From Bacteroidales bacterium UBA5762 (GTDB lineage Bacteria > Bacteroidota > Bacteroidia > Bacteroidales > TTA-H9): DNA of 25,261 bases. Both the position numbers and the translations under genes were made by a program. A model generated the notes under the pieces. It saw nothing but the letters and a program-made list of their open reading frames with translations, was not told the DNA's origin and made no database searches. Each line of letters opens with the position of its first letter. Within the stretch, counting starts at the first letter, position 1. The stretch lies in the NCBI GenBank assembly GCA_002418865.1, contig DIEY01000072.1:26286-51546 (forward strand), read 5' to 3'. Below are positions 14,537 through 20,958 of the stretch, piece by piece.

Positions 14537-15565
14537 TTAAAAAGTTGCTTCGAATTGCTGTAAAAAACGCATATCGTTTTCGAAGAAAAGGCGCAAATCC
14601 TTAATTTGATATAGACCCATGGCAATGCGCTCGATGCCAAGTCCAAAAGCAAATCCCGTATAAGTTTCGCTATTAATTCCACAGTTTTCGAGAACCGCAG
14701 GATCGACCATACCGCAGCCCAAAATTTCAATCCAGCCAGTATGTTTACATATATTGCATCCCTCGCCTTTGCAAAGAGGGCAGCTAATATCCATTTCGGC
14801 CGAAGGTTCTGTAAAGGGGAAATAGGAAGGACGAAACCTGATGCGTGTTGATTCACCATACAATTCACGCGCAAAATAAAAAAGGGTTTGTTTGAGATCG
14901 ACGAAAGACACATTCGAATCAACAAACAATCCTTCTACTTGATGAAATATACAATGAGCTCGTGCCGAAATGGCCTCATTCCGAAAAACTCGGCCAGGAA
15001 AAATCATTCGAATAGGAGGTTGTGTTTTCTCCATGATTCTGACCTGTACAGATGAGGTGTGGGTTCTAAGCAGTATATCATTACCATCGGTTCTTTTTTC
15101 GATAAAGAAAGTGTCTTGCATATCGCGTGCTGGATGGTCGGGTGTAAAATTAAGAGCTGAAAAATTATGCCAATCGTCTTCTATTTCAGGGCCTTGGGCA
15201 ATGGTAAACCCTATATGAGAAAAAATATCAGTAATTCGTTTTTCGACAACAGATAATGGATGACGACTTCCCATTGGATAAAAATTGACAGAAAGGGTAA
15301 GATCATCCAGCTTGCTATAAGACTGACTTGATTCTATGGACAAACGCATTTGTTCCAGCTTATGCTGAATTTTTTCCTTTAATTGATTCAGCAACAAGCC
15401 TGTTTCACGTTTTTCGGCTGCAGGAATATTTCTAAATTCGGCGAACAACTCATTCAATATTCCCTTTTTCCCCAAGTATTTGATGCGAAACTTTTCCACT
15501 TCCTCTGCAGAATTGGCTGAGGCCATTTCAACTTCCTCCATATATTTCTGAATAAGTTCTTTCAT
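14537..15565 (-). CDS. pheS: Phenylalanyl-tRNA synthetase alpha subunit
   Basis: Catalytic subunit of the alpha2-beta2 enzyme that charges tRNA-Phe. The 342 residues begin with an N-terminal helical arm of about 85 residues that contacts tRNA. The class II core follows, with HPLSVVEKRITDIF (motif 1 region), NFTPDHPARDMQDTFF, motif 2 GRVFRNEAISARAHCIFHQ, and motif 3 GFAFGLGIERIAMGLY near the C-terminus. GEGCNICKHTGWIEILG is the conserved cysteine segment, and GMVDPAVLENCGI is intact. The partner pheT is not in this window, so the two subunit genes are apart, as in many Bacteroidetes. The upstream gap of 60 bp after the PPIase gene has a small hairpin but no exact -7 match, so read-through from the PPIase gene is possible. 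Confidence 0.97.
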   Translation of the reverse strand: MKELIQKYMEEVEMASANSAEEVEKFRIKYLGKKGILNELFAEFRNIPAAEKRETGLLLNQLKEKIQHKLEQMRLSIESSQSYSKLDDLTLSVNFYPMGSRHPLSVVEKRITDIFSHIGFTIAQGPEIEDDWHNFSALNFTPDHPARDMQDTFFIEKRTDGNDILLRTHTSSVQVRIMEKTQPPIRMIFPGRVFRNEAISARAHCIFHQVEGLFVDSNVSFVDLKQTLFYFARELYGESTRIRFRPSYFPFTEPSAEMDISCPLCKGEGCNICKHTGWIEILGCGMVDPAVLENCGINSETYTGFAFGLGIERIAMGLYQIKDLRLFFENDMRFLQQFEATF

Positions 15566-15605
15566 GGGGAAAATTATGAATTTATACCGTTTATAAAAAT
15601 TGTAA

Positions 15606-15624
15606 CTTCCATATATATTGGAAG
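15606..15624 (-). terminator. Small hairpin after the PPIase gene
   Basis: CTTCCA (15606-15611) and TGGAAG (15619-15624) form a 6-bp stem with an AT loop. On the - strand it is followed by TTACAATTTTT. This could be a weak terminator or a processing site between the PPIase gene and pheS; the T run begins late, so confidence is low. Confidence 0.3.
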
Positions 15625-15625
15625 C

Positions 15626-16264
15626 TTATTCCACGATTTGAATAGTCATCTTCACCTCTTTAGCAGGTTTATCGCCAGGAAGTGTTTTTACACTGGCAAT
15701 TTTATCGATAACGTCGAGACCTTCGGTAATTTCGCCAAATACGGTGTAAGCTCCGTCTAAATGTGGCGTACCGCCTAAGGTTTTATAAATATCGACTTGT
15801 TGTGGAGTATATTTCATTCCACTGCGAGCTGCATACGCCTGAATGGTTTTTTCATCCATGGATGTACCTTGCACAATATAAAACTGAGAACCCGATGATT
15901 CTTTGGCTGGATTTACCTGATCGCCCATGCGAGCGGCTGCTATTGCACCTTTTTTATGAATAAATTTAGAGTTGATTTCGGCTGGAATCCTGTAACCAGG
16001 GTCAACTCTTCCATCGGCGTTCTGACCTCCTTGTATCATAAAATTCTTGATGACTCTATGAAAAGGCGATCCATTGTACCAACCTTGTTTCACTAATTTT
16101 ACAAAATTATCTCGGTGTTTGGGAGTTTCATTATATAAAAACCCTTTCATCTGGCCATAATCGGTTTTAATAATGAAATAAGTGACCTTTTCTTTGGACT
16201 GAGCCATAATGGAACCTATTGCAATACTCATCAGTAGGATTATTAACGGAAATGTTTTTCTCAT
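15626..16264 (-). CDS. Exported cyclophilin-type peptidyl-prolyl cis-trans isomerase
   Basis: Catalyses proline isomerisation during folding of exported proteins. From the ATG at 16264 the protein has 212 residues and opens with a signal peptide: basic MRK, a hydrophobic run PLIILLMSIAIGSI, and likely cleavage after IMA or IMAQ. There is no lipobox cysteine, so it is probably periplasmic. The cyclophilin core carries SPFHRVIKNFMIQGG (catalytic Arg, Phe, Met, Gln), SSGSQFYIVQG and LDGAYTVFGEI. An insertion (about TSMDEKTIQAYAARSGMKYTP) in the region between the last two motifs is common in Bacteroidetes forms. An upstream in-frame ATG at 16300 would add 12 polar residues before the signal peptide and would overlap the candidate -7 box, so I reject it. 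Confidence 0.92.
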   Translation of the reverse strand: MRKTFPLIILLMSIAIGSIMAQSKEKVTYFIIKTDYGQMKGFLYNETPKHRDNFVKLVKQGWYNGSPFHRVIKNFMIQGGQNADGRVDPGYRIPAEINSKFIHKKGAIAAARMGDQVNPAKESSGSQFYIVQGTSMDEKTIQAYAARSGMKYTPQQVDIYKTLGGTPHLDGAYTVFGEITEGLDVIDKIASVKTLPGDKPAKEVKMTIQIVE

Positions 16265-16297
16265 TTTGTGTTTATTTTTTATCCAACAAAGAGATGG

Positions 16298-16305
16298 CAA
16301 AAGTA
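16298..16305 (-). promoter_or_regulatory. Candidate -7 element of the PPIase gene
   Basis: TACTTTTG on the - strand fits TAnnTTTG and overlaps the in-frame ATG at 16300. Transcription would begin near 16291, downstream of that codon, which leaves 16264 as the usable start. This agrees with the signal-peptide evidence. Confidence 0.4.
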
Positions 16306-16343
16306 ATAAAAATTGCCAGGGCGTTTTGAATGGTTAAGAATCA

Positions 16344-16928
16344 TTAGATTTGGGTTTTCATTCTACGATTGAAACAATTGCGGCACAATGGAGTATAGCT
16401 TTCGGTTTCACCTAATAAGACGAGTTTATCGTTAGGAACGGTTCTAAAGGAATAATGGGCCAAATTTCCACAATCCATACAAATGGCATGCACCTTGGTC
16501 ACAAATTCGGCGCAGGCCATTAAAGCAGGCATTGGACCAAATGGTTGACCCCTATAGTCCATGTCTAAACCTGCCACAATTATCCTTTTGCCTTGGTCGG
16601 CAAGCTGTTGGCATACGTTAACTATTTCCATATCGAAAAATTGGGCTTCGTCTATACCAATTACTTCCACATCGCCAACATAGAGCAAAATTTGCTGTGA
16701 CGAAACAACGGGTGTGGATGGAATGACATTGGCATCGTGTGATACAACATCCTGCTTATGATAACGAGTATCAATAGCTGGTTTATATATTTCGACCCTT
16801 TGTTGGGCAAAATGTGCTCGCCTTAAGCGACGTATCAACTCTTCGGTCTTCCCTGAAAACATAGAACCTGTTATTACTTCTATCCAGCCCGAAGGTTGCT
16901 CCTTAACAAGCGGTAATTCTAAAAACAT
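16344..16928 (-). CDS. tdk: Thymidine kinase
   Basis: Salvages thymidine to dTMP using ATP; type II thymidine kinase, normally a tetramer. In 194 residues it shows the P-loop GSMFSGKTEELIRRLRRA (about 21-38), DTRYH, the Walker B and catalytic region VIGIDEAQFFD (about 89-99), GLDMDYRGQPFGPM (lasso region), and a zinc site made of CMDCGN (two Cys) and CRNCF (two Cys) near the C-terminus. The length is normal and nothing is missing. It is divergent from the hypothetical gene at 16994, with 65 bp between the two starts; its candidate promoter reaches into that gene. Confidence 0.96.
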   Translation of the reverse strand: MFLELPLVKEQPSGWIEVITGSMFSGKTEELIRRLRRAHFAQQRVEIYKPAIDTRYHKQDVVSHDANVIPSTPVVSSQQILLYVGDVEVIGIDEAQFFDMEIVNVCQQLADQGKRIIVAGLDMDYRGQPFGPMPALMACAEFVTKVHAICMDCGNLAHYSFRTVPNDKLVLLGETESYTPLCRNCFNRRMKTQI

Positions 16929-16974
16929 TTCAAATAAAAATAAAATTTCTTGATTTTTCGTGTAATTTTACCTA

Positions 16975-17008
16975 CAAATTTATTTCACCTTTCATGAATA
17001 TGAACAAA
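16975..17008 (-). promoter_or_regulatory. Candidate -33/-7 promoter of tdk
   Basis: On the - strand TTTG (17005-17008) and TAAATTTG (16975-16982, exact TAnnTTTG) are 22 bases apart. They lie about 47 bases before the tdk ATG. The -33 half lies inside the first codons of the divergent hypothetical gene. Confidence 0.4.
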
Positions 17009-17776
17009 GCTGAAAAAGATTTCATTATCGATGAGATATTCGATATGGTAGAAGTGCTTAAAGAACAACTGCATTCATTCAAAACGGAAGATATAAAAAT
17101 CCCCCAAATAGAGCTCGATATCTGCTTGGACAATATACGTCGGCTTTATGAAAAGCTAAGGTTACTCGATAACCTCAATTCGGGAAAATTACCTCAAAGT
17201 CAAACTATTCTTAGTCAATCGAAAGAACCGACTTCCATACATCTTCAGTTTGAAAAAATAGAAGAAACCCAAACTGTCGAAAATGAAAAATCCTTAGCTA
17301 CTGAAACTACTAATCCTCCTCTTACACCTTCTCTCACTGCAAAACCCGAATTGTACGACAAACCTATCGAACCTTTAAAAAAGCAATCTCCCAAACCAAA
17401 AAACATTCCTTTTACTCCTGATCTTTTTAGCGAAGAAACGCCCACTATAGCCGATAAACTGGCAGAAGAAAAACCAACATTGATCGACAAGCTTGCCGTG
17501 CATAACGACGACAAAAGCATAGTCGAGAATTTAACAAACCGACCATTAGCCGATTTGCGAGCTGCTATCGGTATTAATGAGAAATTCTTATTCGTCAACG
17601 AACTTTTCGGAGGAAGTTTGCAGGAATATAATCAAGCCATTCAGGCATTGAATCAGGCTGGAAATCTCGATAGTGCGCTCGAAATATTCAATTCGTATCA
17701 GGTTCGCTTCCGCTGGAATCCAAAACTTCCGGGCGTCAACAAATTAATGGAACTCATACAACGTAGATATTTGTAA
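16994..17776 (+). CDS. Conserved Bacteroidetes hypothetical protein with linker and C-terminal domain
   Basis: Function unknown. The 260-residue soluble protein has three parts. Residues 1-62 are a charged helical or coiled-coil segment with regularly spaced Leu and Ile. Residues 63-150 are a Pro/Thr/Glu-rich, low-complexity linker. Residues 150-168 hold a short tandem repeat, PTIADKLAEEK then PTLIDKLA. The C-terminal 75 residues (about 185-260) look like a compact helical domain beginning LADLRAAIGINEKFLFVNEL and ending in WNPKLPGVNKLMELIQRRYL. I recall this tail as conserved in hypothetical proteins across Bacteroidetes, while the linker varies. No signal peptide, TM segment or catalytic motif is seen. 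The start could be the ATG at 16994 or the one two codons later. It diverges from tdk and its last 33 bases overlap the 3' end of cvpA on the other strand. Confidence 0.85.
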   Translation: MNMNKAEKDFIIDEIFDMVEVLKEQLHSFKTEDIKIPQIELDICLDNIRRLYEKLRLLDNLNSGKLPQSQTILSQSKEPTSIHLQFEKIEETQTVENEKSLATETTNPPLTPSLTAKPELYDKPIEPLKKQSPKPKNIPFTPDLFSEETPTIADKLAEEKPTLIDKLAVHNDDKSIVENLTNRPLADLRAAIGINEKFLFVNELFGGSLQEYNQAIQALNQAGNLDSALEIFNSYQVRFRWNPKLPGVNKLMELIQRRYL

Positions 17777-18334
17777 TATACTCGATGTCGGCCATTTTAT
17801 CTTGATGACGTTACCCTCATTTTCTGGTGTGTATTGAGGTTTTTTACCTCCCTCTAACTGATCCTTAACTTCTCCAGCAATTAAATCTGTCAGTTTAGAA
17901 ACAGGCTTAAAGAAAAAACTCTTTTCTTTTACTTCGTAGTCGATAATTTTAAGCCCGCCCAGCAAAATAAATAAATAGAAAAAAACACTCACAAAAAGTA
18001 AGCCTTTACCTAAGCCCAATGCTAAACCTCCCAGTTTATTCAAGAAGCTCAAACCAACTGTTGAAATCACTTTTTCGAGAAATCTTGCCAGTATATGAAC
18101 CAGAAAAATAACCAATGCAAAGGTGATCAGAAATGACAATATACTGATTGTCTGCTCAGAGAGCTTCAACCCATGGGAAAGAATATTGCCCATGTAATTA
18201 GAGAAATGTATAGCTACATATAAACCAGCAAGCAGTCCTGCAAATGAGGCCACACCTATTAAAAATCCCTTAAAGAATCCCCGAATAGCGAAAAATATCA
18301 AAATCAGGCCGACTATGATATCGAAATAGTTCAT
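17744..18334 (-). CDS. CvpA family membrane protein
   Basis: Inner-membrane protein of the CvpA family, whose E. coli member is needed for colicin V production and envelope stress tolerance; the molecular role is unclear. The 196 residues start with the typical MNYFDIIVGLILIFFAIRGF. Predicted TM segments are at about 3-18, 24-43, 62-84 and 103-128, with the glycine-rich GFFKGF and LGGLALGLGKGLLF stretches of the family. A polar C-terminal tail of about 65 residues follows. It starts 7 bp after the mlaF-like stop, so it is probably the third gene of that unit. The final residues (SSILQISTLYEFH) are encoded in the 33 bp shared with the convergent hypothetical gene. Confidence 0.9.
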   Translation of the reverse strand: MNYFDIIVGLILIFFAIRGFFKGFLIGVASFAGLLAGLYVAIHFSNYMGNILSHGLKLSEQTISILSFLITFALVIFLVHILARFLEKVISTVGLSFLNKLGGLALGLGKGLLFVSVFFYLFILLGGLKIIDYEVKEKSFFFKPVSKLTDLIAGEVKDQLEGGKKPQYTPENEGNVIKIKWPTSSILQISTLYEFH

Positions 18335-18341
18335 TGTAAGT

Positions 18342-19094
18342 TTATTGACAGGGTTTTAGTCGTCGCATTAATCCAGTGGCGAAAACAAATTGATTGAGTT
18401 CTGCATTATTCGAGTTCAGAATAGAGTTTTTATCTCCTTTCCACCACAATTTATTATTACAGATAAAATTAACCTCTTCGCCAATCTCGAGTACCGAATT
18501 CATATCATGAGTATTGACGATAGTAATCATGTTGTATTCATGTGTAAGCTCAGCTATCAGATTGTCGATCATGTTAGCGGTTTGGGGGTCGAGGCCCGAG
18601 TTGGGTTCATCGCAAAAAAGATAATGAGGGTTAAGGGCTATAGCGCGGGCAATGGCAACTCTCTTGGTCATTCCTCCACTCAGCTCAGAAGGCATTAATT
18701 TATTTGTATGAGCAAGATTGACACGTTCCAGACAAAAATCCACTCTTTTTTTCATCTCAGCAACCGTCATATTGGAATGCATCAGCAATGGGAAGGCCAC
18801 GTTTTCGGCCACATTCATCGAATCGAACAAGGCTCCGCCCTGAAACAACATCCCCATTTCCTTCCTGATCTCTTTTCTCTGATCTATAGTCATATTCGAA
18901 AAATTTCTTCCATCATAAAGCACCTCTCCTTCATCGACTTCGAGTAAGCCCACCAGGCATTTCATCAAAACTGTCTTGCCTGATCCACTTTGGCCGATAA
19001 TTTGATGAACCCGCCCAGTTTCGAATTGGACTGAAATATCATCCAAAACCTTTGCGTTGCCAAATGACTTCGAAATATGCGAAACCGTGATCAT
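18342..19094 (-). CDS. mlaF: ABC transporter ATP-binding protein, MlaF-like
   Basis: ATPase of a phospholipid-type transporter that works with an MlaE permease at the inner membrane. The 250 residues contain Walker A GQSGSGKT (34-41), GMLFQGGALFDSMNVAENVAFPL (the form of Q-loop region typical of MlaF/Ttg2A), the signature LSGGMTKRVAIARAI, Walker B YLFCDEPNSGLDP and the switch His in VNTHDMNSV. LSGGM in place of LSGGQ and EPNSGLDP in place of EPTSGLDP are usual for this subfamily or close to it. It overlaps the permease gene by four bases (ATGA, 19091-19094), a mark of translational coupling. The cargo is inferred from the family only; no MCE-domain protein gene lies next to it. Confidence 0.92.
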   Translation of the reverse strand: MITVSHISKSFGNAKVLDDISVQFETGRVHQIIGQSGSGKTVLMKCLVGLLEVDEGEVLYDGRNFSNMTIDQRKEIRKEMGMLFQGGALFDSMNVAENVAFPLLMHSNMTVAEMKKRVDFCLERVNLAHTNKLMPSELSGGMTKRVAIARAIALNPHYLFCDEPNSGLDPQTANMIDNLIAELTHEYNMITIVNTHDMNSVLEIGEEVNFICNNKLWWKGDKNSILNSNNAELNQFVFATGLMRRLKPCQ

Positions 19095-19840
19095 GTAAGT
19101 AGAAGTTGGGTAAGAATCAAATTTGAAATAATGATGGCTATGCTCGAATCAACCACTGCTCTCGTACTTGCCTGCCCTACTTCAAGTGCCCCTCCTGTTA
19201 TTCTATAACCGTGAAAACCCGAAACACTCGCAATGATAAAGGCAAATACTACTGTTTTAATCAGGGCATAAAAAACGGTAAAACCATCGAAGAAAAGACG
19301 TATTCCTTCAACGTAATCGTAAGGAGTGAGCAAGGAAGAAGTAAGAGATACAATCCAGCCCCCCACCAGACCAATGGCTATACTCATGACAATGAGGATA
19401 GGATTGAAAAATACACTTGCAAGTATCTTAGGTAAAATCAAATAATTAGCCGAGTTGATGCCCATTACATCGAGTGCATCGATCTGTTGTGTAACTCGCA
19501 TAGTACCAATCTCGGAAGCGATTCGTGAACCTATTTTCCCCGCAAGGATAAGACTAACTACAGTGGGAGCAAACTCTAAAATAATGATTTGTCGAGCCGT
19601 GAAACCAATCAAAGATAAGGGAAGTAAAGGATTATCAATATTATAAGCTACCTGAATAGTGGCTACTGCTCCTATGAATAGGCTAATGACCGCTACTATG
19701 CCAATGGAATCGAATCCTAATGATTGAACATTGATAAAAAACTGACGTCTCAGTACCAATGATTTATCGGGTTTGGTAAGAACCCTCTTCATCAAGTGTA
19801 CATAATGTCCCATGTCTTCAATAATCCTGATGAATCGCAT
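19091..19840 (-). CDS. mlaE: MlaE-family ABC transporter permease
   Basis: Permease partner of the MlaF-like ATPase. From the ATG at 19840 it has 249 residues. An N-terminal amphipathic, basic part (RFIRIIEDMGHYVHLMKRVL) leads into about five or six TM segments. Family motifs are SIGIVAVISLFIGAVATIQ, FAPTVVSLILAGKIGSRIA, and SEIGTMRVTQQIDALDVMG, the coupling region that touches the ATPase. The reading frame stays open upstream to a TTG at 19879, but nothing favours TTG, and homologues start with a short basic helix as here. In Gram-negative bacteria this permease moves phospholipids between the membranes. The MCE protein that normally completes the complex is absent from both flanks: metF lies upstream and cvpA lies beyond mlaF. 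Confidence 0.92.
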   Translation of the reverse strand: MRFIRIIEDMGHYVHLMKRVLTKPDKSLVLRRQFFINVQSLGFDSIGIVAVISLFIGAVATIQVAYNIDNPLLPLSLIGFTARQIIILEFAPTVVSLILAGKIGSRIASEIGTMRVTQQIDALDVMGINSANYLILPKILASVFFNPILIVMSIAIGLVGGWIVSLTSSLLTPYDYVEGIRLFFDGFTVFYALIKTVVFAFIIASVSGFHGYRITGGALEVGQASTRAVVDSSIAIIISNLILTQLLLT

Positions 19841-19995
19841 GCCAACCAGCTTTGATGCGAAATTACTCTTTTTCCACAATTCTTTTGATTCAATAATTTC
19901 TAACGCTTTTAGATGAATAAATAATTCTACTACTTTTCAGTACCTCAACCATTAAATTTTCAGTCGACTCGCCATATTAGGACATGAAGCCGTTT

Positions 19996-20949
19996 TTAGA
20001 AACAAGCCTTGGCTATTTGATAAATATTGTCTGAGCGGCCCATAGTATAAAAATGCACGGCCGGAACATGAGCTGCTATTAACTCCTTAGTTTGTTGTAT
20101 CGTCCATTCTATTCCCAAATTCCGAGCCTCTTGATTCGTTTTGCACTTTTCTAATTCCTTGGCCAAGTCGTCGGGTAGATCGATGCCAAAGGTTTTGGGC
20201 AATAAATAAAGATGCTGACAAGTGGCCACAGGTTTCAACCCAGGAATGATGGGAACATTTATACCCATTTCATGGCAATCGTTGACAAATTCGAAATATT
20301 TCCGATTGTCGAAAAACATTTGTGTAACAATATAGCTTGCCCCTGCTTCTATTTTCATTTTTAAATATCTCAGATCGGAAGCCTTATTAGGAGCCTCGGG
20401 ATGTTTCTCGGGATAACCAGCCACACCAATACAAAAATTCGTTGGAGTAGTGTTTTGCAGATCTTCTTCGAGATATTTTCCATGATTTAAGTCAACGATT
20501 TGTTTTACTAAATCGAGGGAATGAATATGACCATCGGGTTCAGGGATAAAAGTTTTTTGGCTACGATCTGGATCGCCTCTTACCACTAATACATTGTTAA
20601 TACCAAGAAAGTTGAGGTCGATGAGGGCATTTTCGGTTTCTTCACGTGTAAAGCCACCACAAATCATATGAGGAACTACCTGAATATTACAAATATATTG
20701 CAAGGCAGCAGCAATTCCAACCGTCCCGGGCCGCTTTCGTACTACCTTTTTTTCTAACAAACCGTTGCCTCTGTCTTTATAAACCACTTCTTCCTGATGA
20801 TAGGTTACATTAATATAGGCGGGTTTAAATTCAAGCAAAGGTTCTATGCTTTTATAAATATCATTGAATGAACCTCCTTTTAAAGGAGGAAGAATTTCGA
20901 ATGAAAAAAGTGTTTTACTGCTTTTCGAGAGGATTTCAGCAACATGCAT
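19996..20949 (-). CDS. metF: 5,10-Methylenetetrahydrofolate reductase
   Basis: Reduces methylene-THF to 5-methyl-THF with FAD, feeding MetH. The 317 residues form the MTHFR TIM barrel: FSFEILPPLKGGSF (about 17-30) carries the catalytic Glu, followed by YINVTYHQEE (about 50-59) and HMICGGFTREETENAL. NNVLVVRGDPD is a flavin-binding loop, GVAGYPEKHPEA and YIVTQMFFDN are folate and NADH contacts, and VPIIPGLKPV lies near the C-terminus. The ATG at 20949 lies 9 bp after the metH stop, so the two genes are one operon and share the SAM riboswitch at 24877-24973. Its stop is 155 bp from the preferred mlaE start, with no strong terminator recognised between them. Confidence 0.97.
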   Translation of the reverse strand: MHVAEILSKSSKTLFSFEILPPLKGGSFNDIYKSIEPLLEFKPAYINVTYHQEEVVYKDRGNGLLEKKVVRKRPGTVGIAAALQYICNIQVVPHMICGGFTREETENALIDLNFLGINNVLVVRGDPDRSQKTFIPEPDGHIHSLDLVKQIVDLNHGKYLEEDLQNTTPTNFCIGVAGYPEKHPEAPNKASDLRYLKMKIEAGASYIVTQMFFDNRKYFEFVNDCHEMGINVPIIPGLKPVATCQHLYLLPKTFGIDLPDDLAKELEKCKTNQEARNLGIEWTIQQTKELIAAHVPAVHFYTMGRSDNIYQIAKACF

Positions 20950-20958
20950 GGTTAAAAA

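Noticed and set aside
14392..14925. A 177-residue open frame on the - strand overlapping pheS and the 5-TM gene
   Set aside because: It lies in another frame of pheS on the same strand and covers its conserved motif 3. Its translation is Cys/Leu/Ser-rich without a recognisable domain, and pheS is certain.
19877..19879. TTG start for the MlaE-like permease
   Set aside because: An ATG 13 codons downstream begins a protein with the expected short basic N-terminal helix, and nothing supports initiation at TTG.
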